Source of the DNA: Nanobdellati archaeon
GTDB taxonomy: Archaea > EX4484-52 > GLR71
Direction of reading: 5' to 3'
DNA length: 56,302 nt
Assembly (NCBI GenBank): GCA_019429005.1
Contig: JAHYJR010000006.1
Coordinates: forward strand, 1-56,302
Each line of letters begins with the position of its first letter. Positions within the stretch are counted from its first letter, which is position 1. The notes under the pieces are model-generated. The model was not told the origin of the DNA. It searched no databases and saw only the letters and a list, made by a program, of their open reading frames with translations. The position numbers were made by a program, and so were the translations under genes. Below, piece by piece: positions 42,140 through 51,878 of the stretch.

Positions 42140-45100
42140 ATGACAAAAACATCCCAAGACCTAGCGATAGAAAAAACTGAAGGACCATGCATGGTTCTTG
42201 CAGGTGCTGGGACTGGGAAGACCACAACAATAGTCAAGAAAGTGGGGTACTTAATAAATAATAATCATTACAATCCTAAAGACATCTTATGCCTTACTTT
42301 TTCTAATGAAGCTACAAATAATTTGAGATTGGAAATACAAAAACATGTCAAAAAAGCTACAGATGTCACGGTCCGGACATTTCACGGTTTTTGTGCTGAT
42401 ATCCTGAAAGAGTTTGGTCACTTAATTGGTATTGATCAGGATTTTCAAATCCTGTTACCTGATGATGCAAAAGTTTGGTTTTATCGTGATTTTAATATAA
42501 CTTCGTATAATGCGGATCTATATGTATCATCAATTTCAACTGCAAAAGATTTTGGTATCAGCCTAAAGAAGATTGAAGATTATACAAATAAATTGAAAGA
42601 ACAGTTTGAAGATCCAGATACTTTAGAAGATACAGTCAATGAATACCTTTTAGAGCTCAATACTTTACATCTTGAAGCGTCTGATACTGTTGATGAAAGA
42701 AGGATAATAAAACTCAGAAAAAAAGAGTTGACCTTATTCATAAAACAGTATGATGAATATATCAAATACTATAATTTTGTTGATGCCTGGAAATTGTATG
42801 AAGCAAAAAAGAAAGAAAAAAAGTACTTAGATTATTCCGACCTGAACCGTTTTGTTCTTGAATTGTTTGAACGTGTAGATATGACAGAAATGATAGATAA
42901 ATACAAATATGTTATAGTGGATGAGTTTCAGGATACGAACAAGATGCAGTTTGAACTTATTGAAAATCTTGCAAAGGACCACAGAAACATAACAGTTGTA
43001 GGTGATCAGAACCAATCAATCTATGGTTTCAGGGGGGCTTATAAGGAAAGTTTTAATCATTTCAAAGAAGTGTTTAAGATAGATGATAATAAGGACATAT
43101 TTAAGTTTGATAAGACTTTTAGGTCTCCAAACAGTGTCTTAAGGATTGCACATAAGCTTATTCTGAACAATTATGAGGACGTTTCCGATTGTGTCTTTGT
43201 TGAAAATGGCAAAGGGATTGAAGGAAATAAGATTGAAGTGATTAATCTTGTAAATTCTGATGAAGAGGCAAGGAAAGTTACAGAACTTGTTGAAGATGCA
43301 ATATCAAAAGGTTGTGAGCTTAATCAAATTTGCGTATTATACAGGACACATAGCCAAGGTCAGTTATTTAGGCAAGTATTGGAATCTAAAAATATACCAA
43401 TAATTGCTGCAGGTAAAGTTAATCTATTGAATCGTCATGAGATTAAGACAACTATATCATATTTATCTATATTGAATAATCTTATTGAACATAAAGGTAT
43501 AGGTGAACAAGCATGGTGGAATGTGCTTCATTATCATAATACATTTACACCAGGGGATTCTTTAACGTTAGGAAGGTATCTTAAAGCTGAAAGAGATAAC
43601 AATGTCTCGGTTGATGATGCATTACTTAATTGCCTTAATGATGTTAAGATATCTGAAGATGGTAAGAAAATCTTATCTAGGATTGTATCTAAGTTACAAG
43701 TGCTTGTTGTAAACTCTAATAAGTCGTTACCTGATTTAGTTTTGGATATCTATGAGATTATTGGGCTTAACCGTAAATTTACGCATGAGAGAACAATCAA
43801 GAATGTTGAGTCTCTGATGAATCTTAAATTATTTTATAATTTAGCTGAATCATATTATAAAAATCATGATAAGAGCTTGAGTTCTTTTATTGATTACCTA
43901 GATATTCTTGATGAGTTGAGCATCAATATATCGCCATCACTTATAACTGATATTAATGCTGTACGTGTCATGACAATACATGGCAGTAAAGGTCTTGAAT
44001 TTAAAAAAGTTATTGTGACTAATCTTTCAGAAAAACGGTTTCCTATTGAGAGGACACATAAATCGCCACTTATACCTAAAGAGATGAATCCGGATATTAA
44101 GCGGATATTGGATAAGGCTGGGGATGTGAGTGATAATGAGAAGACTCAGTTGATTAAAGATTATGAGAAAGAATCAATGCTATATGAAGAACGAAGACTT
44201 TGTTATGTTGCATTTACAAGGGCAAGCGAGACTCTTACAATAACTCATGCAAGGTCATATAATGGTGTTCCTGATTCTGCTATACCATCATTGTTTCTTC
44301 GTGAGATTGAATTTGATGAAAATGCCGATATTGAAATTGTTGAAGATCTAGATGAGACTAGTACTTTGTTAGCACCGTCTTCTAAATATGAGTTATTGAA
44401 ATCTTCTTTAAAGAAGCAATTATTTGATTCTCTTGATAATGAGGATTTTTCTGATATCTTATCTAGGCTTATTAAGTATCATTCTTTGAGAGAAGGCAAG
44501 GTTCTTGAGTATGATAAACTTGTTGATTGGTCTAAGGTTGTTGATAAGGATAAGATTAAATTACTTCTTGATATGGAACGAGAGAAGGTATCTAAACTGA
44601 AGTTCAATCCTGAGAATTTTATGTTTTCACCTACAGCGATATTGGATTATCATAGTTGTCCTAAGTTGTATGAATTGAAGCATATATTTAAGATGCCTGG
44701 ACGGCGTGATTTTAGTGGTTCTGGTAGCAGTACATTTACAGGTAGTTTTGTTCATGAGCTTCTGGAGATTGGTGTTCGGGATGGGTATAAAACTGAGAAA
44801 GAATTTATAGATCTTGCACTTAAAATGTCAAAACTTTCTGATTGGAAAGGTGCGGATTTAAAAGATGTTAATCAGTTGATCTCTGTATTTTTTGCGCGGA
44901 ATTCATCTAAATATAATGATAAGTCAATTGTTGAAGGTTGGTTGAAAGTTGATATTGATGGTTTCAGGTTTGTCGGCAAATTTGATAGGATTGATTTTAT
45001 ATCAGGTAATGATGTTGAGATTATAGATTATAAGACTAACAAGAGTGTGATTGATCCTGTTAAGAGAGCTTGGCAATTAGGGTTTTATGTACTTGCTGTT

Positions 45101-45367
45101 AAAGACAATCTTGGTCTGAATCCGGTTAAGGCGACGTTAGATATGTTGCGTTTGGATAAGCCTTATTGCGGTGACATTGAAGCTGATGGTAATGTTACAG
45201 CTGGGCGTAGTTCTGGGTTTAATGTAACTGAAGTTCGGAAAGAATTAGTTGAGTGTGCTAGGGCTATAGTTTCTGATTATGAGGGTGAGTTTGTACCGAC
45301 TGAGGATGAGAGTGCTTGTAAGTTTTGCGGTTATAAGTTTTACTGTTCTAAGTGGGCTAGGGAATGA
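42140..45367 (+). CDS. UvrD/Rep-type helicase fused to PD-(D/E)XK nuclease
   Basis: A 1075-residue SF1A helicase: Walker A GAGTGKTTT (about 21), TFHGFCADIL, DEFQDTNKMQ (about 260), GDQNQSIYGFRGA, VMTIHGSKGLEFK (about 612) and YVAFTRASETL (about 689). The C-terminal third is a RecB/Cas4-like nuclease with GSFVHELLE, GKFDRIDF and EIIDYKTNKS (about 958-966). One Cys in YHSCPKLYEL (about 840) and three near the end (ACKFCGYKFYC) would bind a 4Fe-4S cluster as in AddB/Cas4. Predicted to process double-strand DNA ends, like AddAB, but in one polypeptide. Confidence 0.93.
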   Translation: MTKTSQDLAIEKTEGPCMVLAGAGTGKTTTIVKKVGYLINNNHYNPKDILCLTFSNEATNNLRLEIQKHVKKATDVTVRTFHGFCADILKEFGHLIGIDQDFQILLPDDAKVWFYRDFNITSYNADLYVSSISTAKDFGISLKKIEDYTNKLKEQFEDPDTLEDTVNEYLLELNTLHLEASDTVDERRIIKLRKKELTLFIKQYDEYIKYYNFVDAWKLYEAKKKEKKYLDYSDLNRFVLELFERVDMTEMIDKYKYVIVDEFQDTNKMQFELIENLAKDHRNITVVGDQNQSIYGFRGAYKESFNHFKEVFKIDDNKDIFKFDKTFRSPNSVLRIAHKLILNNYEDVSDCVFVENGKGIEGNKIEVINLVNSDEEARKVTELVEDAISKGCELNQICVLYRTHSQGQLFRQVLESKNIPIIAAGKVNLLNRHEIKTTISYLSILNNLIEHKGIGEQAWWNVLHYHNTFTPGDSLTLGRYLKAERDNNVSVDDALLNCLNDVKISEDGKKILSRIVSKLQVLVVNSNKSLPDLVLDIYEIIGLNRKFTHERTIKNVESLMNLKLFYNLAESYYKNHDKSLSSFIDYLDILDELSINISPSLITDINAVRVMTIHGSKGLEFKKVIVTNLSEKRFPIERTHKSPLIPKEMNPDIKRILDKAGDVSDNEKTQLIKDYEKESMLYEERRLCYVAFTRASETLTITHARSYNGVPDSAIPSLFLREIEFDENADIEIVEDLDETSTLLAPSSKYELLKSSLKKQLFDSLDNEDFSDILSRLIKYHSLREGKVLEYDKLVDWSKVVDKDKIKLLLDMEREKVSKLKFNPENFMFSPTAILDYHSCPKLYELKHIFKMPGRRDFSGSGSSTFTGSFVHELLEIGVRDGYKTEKEFIDLALKMSKLSDWKGADLKDVNQLISVFFARNSSKYNDKSIVEGWLKVDIDGFRFVGKFDRIDFISGNDVEIIDYKTNKSVIDPVKRAWQLGFYVLAVKDNLGLNPVKATLDMLRLDKPYCGDIEADGNVTAGRSSGFNVTEVRKELVECARAIVSDYEGEFVPTEDESACKFCGYKFYCSKWARE

Positions 45368-45676
45368 TGGTTTAAGTTAGTGTGTTAGGCTGAGATTGTA
45401 AGAAAATTTAATAGTTTTTTATCTAAAATGAATCCTATAATTGCGAATTATTTAAGGACTTTGGTTGCCCAAATTCTAAATTGAGTTGCCATTTGTGAAT
45501 TTACTTTTTATTCTACTGAAATTATTGTATCAAGATTATAGAATTGAGTGTCATATGATTTCCTATCATTGGCAGTATGTCGGAATTTCCGTCAAGCTGA
45601 AGGTTTCTTATTTATCATTATATATTGTTTTGCTAAATAAGTATGGAGTTTCAACAAAAATATTTACACTCTAGTA
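45368..45676. other. Region without an intact gene
   Basis: The 309 bases between the helicase gene and the convergent DUF4143 gene hold no convincing gene. One plus-strand frame has CELFKDFGCPNSKLSCHL and another a Tyr/Ile-rich stretch, which could be a degraded transposase or phage gene, but this cannot be named. Confidence 0.4.
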
Positions 45677-46936
45677 TTATTCTAACATCCATTTCCATAT
45701 CGGTTTAATTATAATTTTTTTATTTTCTAAAATTATTGTTTCTTCATTTTCGGATGTTAAAATCAAACCTTCATTTAATTTGTATTTAGACATTGCTTCA
45801 AGCAATCCATCTATTTCTCTTTTTTTTGTCAAATGATTACTAATATCTGAAGAAACCTGTATTGCCTTGGTTATTTTTATACCTTCTTTGACTATAAAAT
45901 CACATTCTTTTTTATTTAAGTGATAGTAGATCTCATAGTTTTTTCTTAAAAGCTCTAAAAAAACGAGGTTTTCAAGTTTTCTGTCAGTATTTAGAGAAAA
46001 ATTAAAAGAAATAGTTTTCAAAAAACTGTTATCTCCGGAATATATTTTTGATGAAGAAACTTTTTGTTTTTTAATTGAATAGTCAAATCGTGCAATTGAA
46101 TATATTAAAAAAACATTTTTTAAATAATCAATATAGTTTTTTATTGTACTTAAGCTTTTTATTCCTGTAACTTCTTTTAATGCAGAGTAAGAATATATTT
46201 TTCCGACATTTGAGATAAGAAATAAAACCATATCTTTTAGTTCTTTGACTTCTTTAATTCTGTAACGATTCAATACATCTTTATTAAGAATGTCTTCGAA
46301 ATATTGTCCAGACAAATCTATATCGTTGTTTTTTAAAACAAGGGGAAATCCGCCTTTTTCTAAGTATTCATTAAAAAAACCATATATTTCAACTTTTTTT
46401 TGGCTTGTGACTGTGCTTAAATTTAAATCGGTTATTTTTTTTAGAGCAAGATATTCTTTGAATGAAAAAGGATGCAGTTTAATTACTTTATTTCGTCCAG
46501 TAAGGTATGTTGAAATTTCAGAACTCAGCAGACTTGAATTAGAACCGCTTATATATACTTTTATACATTTTGCATTAAGGTTATTCACCCATCGTTCCCA
46601 GTATAAAACATTTTGTATTTCATCAAGAAAGTAAGTTATGTTTTCTTTATTTCCATATAGTTCGTGCACTATATCCTCAATATCATTAAAATTTTCAGTG
46701 CTAAAATCAATAAACCTTATGTCATCAAAATTTAAGAATAAACTTATGCCACTTGTTTTAAGAGATATTATTTTTAACAGAGAGCTTTTTCCGCATCGTC
46801 TTATGCCAGAAATCACAATAATTTCATTCCCTAAAAGGTATTTGGTTAAGTCTAAATCTCTTTGAATTAGGTCTTCTTTTTTTTTGAAAGAATCCTGTTG
46901 GTCTATAATTAGCTGCCTAAGATTATTTTTATCCAT
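45677..46936 (-). CDS. AAA ATPase with DUF4143 domain
   Basis: A 419-residue protein of the AAA_14/DUF4143 family. Walker A GIRRCGKSSLLKII (about 44-57), Walker B YFLDEIQNVLYWERW (about 101-115), the sensor IKVYISGSNSSLLSSEIS, then the DUF4143 part with KLHPFSFKEYL, EKGGFPLVL, and CDFIVKEGIKITKAIQVS, a PD-(D/E)XK-like end. Such ATPases are widespread in archaea, often mobile, with unknown function. A minus-strand TATA box (46957-46966) 26 bases before ATG 46936 suggests a leaderless transcript. Confidence 0.92.
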   Translation of the reverse strand: MDKNNLRQLIIDQQDSFKKKEDLIQRDLDLTKYLLGNEIIVISGIRRCGKSSLLKIISLKTSGISLFLNFDDIRFIDFSTENFNDIEDIVHELYGNKENITYFLDEIQNVLYWERWVNNLNAKCIKVYISGSNSSLLSSEISTYLTGRNKVIKLHPFSFKEYLALKKITDLNLSTVTSQKKVEIYGFFNEYLEKGGFPLVLKNNDIDLSGQYFEDILNKDVLNRYRIKEVKELKDMVLFLISNVGKIYSYSALKEVTGIKSLSTIKNYIDYLKNVFLIYSIARFDYSIKKQKVSSSKIYSGDNSFLKTISFNFSLNTDRKLENLVFLELLRKNYEIYYHLNKKECDFIVKEGIKITKAIQVSSDISNHLTKKREIDGLLEAMSKYKLNEGLILTSENEETIILENKKIIIKPIWKWMLE

Positions 46937-46956
46937 ACAGTTTATTGTAATATTGC

Positions 46957-46966
46957 GTATATAAAC
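46957..46966 (-). promoter_or_regulatory. TATA box for DUF4143 ATPase gene
   Basis: GTTTATATAC on the minus strand, preceded by CGAAAG, is centred 26 bases before the ATG at 46936. Confidence 0.6.
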
Positions 46967-46985
46967 CTTTCGTTGTCAACTGACA

Positions 46986-47310
46986 AGTGTTTATAAATGG
47001 TTGTTTTTTTTTAAGTTCTGTTTCAGATTTCACTAATTTTTCTCTTGCATCAACTCGTTCTTTTAATGCAATCCGTTCTTCAATTAATTATTGTTTTCTT
47101 GTCTGGATTGCAAAATAACTTTGTGCAAACGCAATTTCATCTTTTCTTGAATTTCAATTTTGAGCAATAAGATAACATACATATCTTGTTAGCATATAAT
47201 CTTTAATTTCTCGTTCTGCACCAGATCCTACTTCAACCATTTGCCTGACGTCTGGAAAATGATTAGAGATAACGTTTTTTGTATTTTTACAGGATTTTTT
47301 TTGCTTTATT
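46986..47310 (-). pseudogene. dinD (DNA-damage-inducible protein D) remnant
   Basis: The minus strand codes, in one frame, for SNHFPDVRQMVEVGSGAERE, IKDYMLTRYVCYLIAQN, a TGA at 47154-47156, NSRKDEIAFAQSYFAIQTRKQ, a TAA at 47088-47090, then LIEERIALKERVDAREKL. This is the conserved middle of DinD, with the two stops where the family has Gly and Glu. The start and the C-terminal half are gone. It runs into the promoter of the DUF4143 gene. The remaining 47311-47495 shows no gene apart from the leader of the next one. Confidence 0.78.
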
Positions 47311-47495
47311 TATAGTATTTGATACATTTAAATCCTCAGATTTTTTAATTTAAACTTAATCAATCATAGTATGTATAATCATGTTCTTAGACGTATTTTA
47401 ACTGTTCTTTTGATCAAACAGGTTTATAAAAATAGGTTTTAAATAAAATTCTTAAAGAATATTGTTTATAAATTGTTATTTAATGTTGGGTTAAT

Positions 47496-47720
47496 ATGGT
47501 TAATAAGAAATTTATTGGAATTGAGATGGGTGTTTCAGCATTTACAGAATTTAAGATGAAAGATGGTTCTATTGAGTCTACTGAAGATGGTATCTTTTTA
47601 GGAATTGTTAATGCTAAAGACAAAGATGATGCTTATCAAAATATTATGTCATTAGATCATAATAGGAATAGGGCTTTTGATAGGATTTATCTGTTTGAAG
47701 TCGTAGATGTGCGTTATTAA
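47496..47720 (+). CDS. Small hypothetical protein
   Basis: A 74-residue acidic protein with alternating strands (IGIEMGVSAFTEFKMKDG, GIFLGIVNAKDKDDAYQNIM, AFDRIYLFEVVDVRY). No family is recognised. GGTTAAT precedes the ATG. It stands alone between two broken genes, so it may belong to the same mobile segment. Confidence 0.5.
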   Translation: MVNKKFIGIEMGVSAFTEFKMKDGSIESTEDGIFLGIVNAKDKDDAYQNIMSLDHNRNRAFDRIYLFEVVDVRY

Positions 47721-47864
47721 ATATTTTTTATATATTTTAAATTAATATAAATATTGTTTAATAATGATTATTACTGTAATTGTATCAAAAAACGGTTTAA
47801 AATGTGTAATATCAGTATTATTTTATGTTTGGATAAATTATCAAAAAAAGAAGGGTGTTATATA

Positions 47865-48445
47865 ATGGATAATAAAAAAATTCAATTGTTTTGTTTAATG
47901 ATAAACCGATTCGTCGAATCTGGAGTGTGGATAAAGAAGATTGGTTTTTTAGTGTTATTGGTATGATTGCTATTTTAACAGAAAGTTCAAGACCCCGAAA
48001 GTATTGGAATGCTTTAAAGACAAAATTAAATGTAGAAGGAAGTCAACTGTCCCAATTTAGGGGACAGTTCAAAATGATTGCTACAGATGGTAACATGAGA
48101 GAGACTGATTGTTTTTCTACAGAAAATATATTGCGTTTAATCTAATCAATACCATCTTCTAAAGCAGAACCTTTTAAGGTATGGCTTGCTAAAGTTGGAA
48201 CTGAAAGGATTGATGAATTAGCAGATCCGCAAAAAGAGATAGATAGAGCTCTTGAAACTTATTTGAAAAAAGGATATTCAAAAGAATTGATTAATCAGAG
48301 ATTAAAAACGATTGAAGTTCGTAAAGATTTGACTGATGAATGGGGTGACTTTTTTAATATTCATGTTTTAAGTGGGTTTGAAAATCATCTGCAATATATT
48401 GCTAATAAATGGCAAGATTTTGCCAAAAAATGGTACAGTGTTTAA
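47865..48445 (+). pseudogene. BRO-N family antirepressor pseudogene
   Basis: From ATG 47865 the frame gives MDNKKIQLF, then a duplicated TGTTT (47887-47891, 47892-47896) shifts it. In the +1 frame the gene continues as NDKPIRRIWSVDKEDWFFSV, SSRPRKYWNALKTKLNVEG, and DGNMRETDCFSTENILRLI, then TAA at 48143-48145, then SIPSSKAEPFKVWLAKVGTE and RALETYLKKGYSKELINQR. The family has Gln at the TAA (RLIQSIPS), so a CAA-to-TAA change is likely. The C terminus is not the usual one. A further decayed stretch (KFDKSVIDDYENQVIDFI) ends at 48566. Confidence 0.85.
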
Positions 48446-48574
48446 GTGTGTAGCATGATGCAAGTTATCTAACACATAGCAAGTTTGATAAATCGGTAAT
48501 AGATGATTATGAAAATCAAGTTATAGATTTTATCAATAAAACAGAAGAGATTATACAAAATGAATAAACTAAGA

Positions 48575-49477
48575 TTATCTTGATTTCTTTTTTGTACCAT
48601 TTAGTAAATCTTGATACCTTTTTGTAAACTTTATTTTCATTGTAGTTTTATCGCTATTGTCAGAAATTATCTTTTGAATTGAATCTAAAGTCTGTTTTTC
48701 TATTGTTTTTGCAAGATCTAGTTGTTGGAATTTAAACTGGTGATTATACCACATATCGTAACAGGTTTCTGCCATTCGAGTTCCAATACTTTGCGGTTCT
48801 TTTGATTTTTTACGATAATTTTCTCTCTCAACGTTTGCAAAAGTATCCATATCAACAAGTGGATATTTATGATGATTTTTATCTGCACCAACAGACCAGT
48901 TTGCAAGTTTTGTATCTAACATAATACCTTCATGTTCATATAGTTTAAGTGTGTCTGTAATAATAGTTCCTAATGCATCACAGATTTCATCTTCGTTGTT
49001 TTTGAATGGTTTATGTTGAAGATTTTCATCACCTTCCCAACTAAATCTATCAATTCTAACTTGATTGCCAGAATTTTTCCAAGTAAGGTCAGACCATATT
49101 GTTTCAAGATAATCTGCTGTTGTTATTTGTTTATTGAGCATTTTCCAAAAATCAATATCATTTTGTAATCTTTCTTCGCTATCATAAGGAATCCCTTTTA
49201 CAGTCATTTCTCTACGTGTAATCTTAAAAACCGTTTTCCTATCACTGCGTGTAGGAGTATATGCAAAAACTCTGAAATTTGAACCTTGTGGACGTATTAG
49301 GGGTAATTCGTATAATTCACCGCCACTATATAAATTAGCAAATATTGGCTCAATACAATAATCAGGATGTTTCCTTAGTCCAAGATATCTTGTGTCTCCA
49401 ATATTGTGAATATCCTTCTTTTTATGATCTAAGATAATTGTTAGGTCCTCGGCGGAGTTTATTGAATAGTTCGTCAT
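48575..49477 (-). CDS. Kinase-fold protein of unknown family
   Basis: A 300-residue protein with no close family known to me. Residues about 186-196, GIMLDTKLANW, match the catalytic loop D-x-K-x-x-N of protein kinase-like enzymes, and LVDMDTF about 15-20 residues later matches the metal-binding Asp (DFG-like). TVFKITRREM earlier may hold the N-lobe strand. FSWEGDE and a polar, Lys-rich C terminus (MKIKFTKRYQDLLNG) complete it. A role as protein or small-molecule kinase is inference. It faces the broken BRO gene, converging on its remains. Confidence 0.6.
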   Translation of the reverse strand: MTNYSINSAEDLTIILDHKKKDIHNIGDTRYLGLRKHPDYCIEPIFANLYSGGELYELPLIRPQGSNFRVFAYTPTRSDRKTVFKITRREMTVKGIPYDSEERLQNDIDFWKMLNKQITTADYLETIWSDLTWKNSGNQVRIDRFSWEGDENLQHKPFKNNEDEICDALGTIITDTLKLYEHEGIMLDTKLANWSVGADKNHHKYPLVDMDTFANVERENYRKKSKEPQSIGTRMAETCYDMWYNHQFKFQQLDLAKTIEKQTLDSIQKIISDNSDKTTMKIKFTKRYQDLLNGTKKKSR

Positions 49478-50017
49478 AATATCCCTGATACTATTATTTA
49501 GTGATTAACTATTTAAATATATCTTTTTTGGTGCTTTTCTAACAGTTCCCCTAAAAATAAGATATATAAATTTTAGAGGATAAAGGATTTGTATATATCA
49601 ATAGTATTGATTTTAAATGTTGTGTTCAAAAAGTGATATTTTGGTGTTGTTGTTAGCTTTTTTCAAAGAAAATGTTTTTGTTTTTTTTGAATATTATCTT
49701 ATTGTTTTGTATTAGTATTAAGGTAAGATTATACTTATAGTACGTTTATATTGGTCTCGGTTATTTGATAGGATTTGGGGTTATTAGGTGTTTTATATGA
49801 AACGGATGATTATTTTTTAGGTATTGTGTGTTCTATTTTTGAATATGTTTGTCTCTTTTGCATATTTTTGAAGTGGGCCATACATATTAAATCACATTTA
49901 TTTATGGTATTTTAAATTTTATATATGTTTATGTATTTGTTACTATTAAGTTGTGTATGTTTGTTTTTAAAGTAGGTTTTAAATTTAAAAGTCATATCTT
50001 GTCAAAATTGAATCGTT
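49478..50017. other. 540-bp region without a gene
   Basis: T-rich sequence with many stops on both strands. The first ~80 bases hold the promoter region of the kinase-fold gene, including an inverted pair CCCCTAAAA/TTTTAGAGG at about 49552-49580 around a TATA-like stretch. Nothing else is recognised. Confidence 0.6.
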
Positions 50018-50833
50018 TTAACCAAGTGTTTTGCAATCGTTTCCGAGAAATTTAAAGATATTTTTGCTGTATCTATCGGGTGTATTTCTTTCTTTCAGCA
50101 ATCGTTTGTATTTATTTATGACGTTATCAATTGGTTCTACAGGAAGGTCTTTTAATTGAGAAAAGATTAAAGGGTTTATAACGGCTTCTCTTCCAATCAT
50201 TACACCACAGCATCCAAATTCTTTCATTTTGTCAACATCTTCTTTTTTTTTAATGTCGCCATTAGCTACAATGTTTTTACCTGTGCTTACGCAGTCAGGA
50301 AATGTAGTCCAGTCTGCTTTATCGCTATAGTTTTGTTTTCCATGTCTTGCGTGGACAACAAAGAAATCTGCATCAATTTGATTTATAAGGTTAAGGTATG
50401 CCTTTTTATCTTTTTCATAGCCGTTTAAGCCAAGGCGCATTTTTATGCTTGCAGTGTAGCCATGATCTTTGATTAGGCCAACCATTCTTTTTATTTTTGA
50501 GATTCGCTTTAGCATTGCACAGCCCATGCCTTGTCTGATAAAGTTTGGGTCAGGGCAGCCAACGTTTAGGTTAAATCCTTTAAAGCCTTTAGTTGGTGAG
50601 AACCATGATAGCACTTTTTTAAGTGATTCTTCTCTTTGACCTATAATCTGTATTGTGCAAGGTGTAGCATCATAAAATTTTATCTTTTCCATTGAAGATA
50701 TGTTCTTTTTTGAGAGAGATTCAAGACTGATTAATCCTGTGAATGTTAGGTCTGCGTCTTTGCAGATTGTCCTAAAACAGGATTCTGTCATGTCGTCCAA
50801 TGGAGCTAGCATGTAATAAAACTTATTTGCCAT
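50018..50833 (-). CDS. tRNA-dihydrouridine synthase
   Basis: About 271 residues, a DUS-family FMN enzyme. MLAPLDDMTESCFRTIC opens the TIM barrel; GFNLNVGCPDPNFIRQGMGC contains the active-site Cys loop (GMGCAMLKR); VVHARHGKQNYSDKADW, IVANGDI and GVMIGREAVINPLIF follow. It reduces uridine in tRNA. Start ATG 50833 (MANKFYYM) is preferred; the frame is open to 50938 but that would overlap the divergent S51 gene's upstream region. The C terminus is short. Confidence 0.92.
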   Translation of the reverse strand: MANKFYYMLAPLDDMTESCFRTICKDADLTFTGLISLESLSKKNISSMEKIKFYDATPCTIQIIGQREESLKKVLSWFSPTKGFKGFNLNVGCPDPNFIRQGMGCAMLKRISKIKRMVGLIKDHGYTASIKMRLGLNGYEKDKKAYLNLINQIDADFFVVHARHGKQNYSDKADWTTFPDCVSTGKNIVANGDIKKKEDVDKMKEFGCCGVMIGREAVINPLIFSQLKDLPVEPIDNVINKYKRLLKERNTPDRYSKNIFKFLGNDCKTLG

Positions 50834-50969
50834 AAAATAAATAGGTATTTCTGTTCTTTTAATATGTTGCTGAAGTTGAAGGGTTTTTTTAGGTTTGGTG
50901 TTAAAATTGATTTTTGTTTTTAATAAAATGTTAAACATCTTAATAAATTCTAAAATCTATTTTATATTT

Positions 50970-51641
50970 ATGAGATTATTTTTGTCTGGTGGTGGGAGTG
51001 AAGAGGATTCTGTTGAGTTAGATAAAAAATTCGCATCTGTACTTGATAAATCTAAACCGCTTTTGTATATACCTGTTGCAGTTGATGAAGACGTTTATCC
51101 TTATCCTGAATGTTTAAGTTGGTTGAGTTCAATATTTAATCCATTAGGTGTTGAAAATATTGAAATGTGGACCGAGAAAGAGTTAGTGAATAATAAAGAA
51201 ATGGATTTAGAACAGTTTAGTGGGATTTATATTGGTGGTGGAAACACATTTTATCTTCTTAAGGCTTTGAAAGCATCTGGTTTTTTTGAAAAATTGGAAA
51301 CAGTAATAAAAAATAATATTCCTGTTTATGGTGGAAGTGCTGGAGCTATAATTTGCGGTAAGAGCATAACGTCTGCTTTGGCAATTGATCTTAATTATGT
51401 TGAATTGACAGATTTTAAGGCATTGAATCTAATTGAAGGTTATGATGTGTGGCCTCATTATGTGTTTGGGATGGATAAGCATATTCAGAAATCTCGTAAA
51501 AAGTATGGATTGAAATTGATTGTTTTGCCTGAGAATGCAGGACTTTATGTTATAGATAATATGATTGAAGTTGTAGGTCCAGGGTCTGTGTATTTAGCTG
51601 ATGAAAACATGAAACAGATTATGCCTGGAGAAAATGTTTGA
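50970..51641 (+). CDS. Peptidase S51 (dipeptidase E-like)
   Basis: A 223-residue class I glutamine-amidotransferase-like serine peptidase. MRLFLSGGGSEEDS at the N terminus, FSGIYIGGGNTFYLLKAL and the nucleophile motif YGGSAGAIICG (Ser near residue 123) are typical of the S51 family, which includes alpha-aspartyl dipeptidase and cyanophycinase. The size fits PepE-like enzymes. Start ATG 50970 is chosen over an upstream codon at 50895. It is divergent from the dihydrouridine synthase gene. Confidence 0.88.
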   Translation: MRLFLSGGGSEEDSVELDKKFASVLDKSKPLLYIPVAVDEDVYPYPECLSWLSSIFNPLGVENIEMWTEKELVNNKEMDLEQFSGIYIGGGNTFYLLKALKASGFFEKLETVIKNNIPVYGGSAGAIICGKSITSALAIDLNYVELTDFKALNLIEGYDVWPHYVFGMDKHIQKSRKKYGLKLIVLPENAGLYVIDNMIEVVGPGSVYLADENMKQIMPGENV

Positions 51642-51878
51642 GTTTTTGTGTTAGTTATTTTTGATACTTTGTATGTTTTCAATATTTTTTCAATTATTTT
51701 TTTTATATGTATATTTATATTTTCTTTGATAATATTGTATTAGATGAAAAAGTTTATTTTAAGATATTTATATTTTTAAATTGTGATGATTTTTAATGTT
51801 ATATTTGTGGGTGATATTTAAGTAAAAATCTTAGATTAATTTTTTAATTGTAAATATTATGGTTTAAGGTGAAAATAT

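Noticed and set aside
45368-45676. Insertion sequence between the helicase and DUF4143 genes
   Set aside because: A few Cys-containing peptide stretches hint at a transposase, but no inverted repeats, target duplication or continuous frame were seen.
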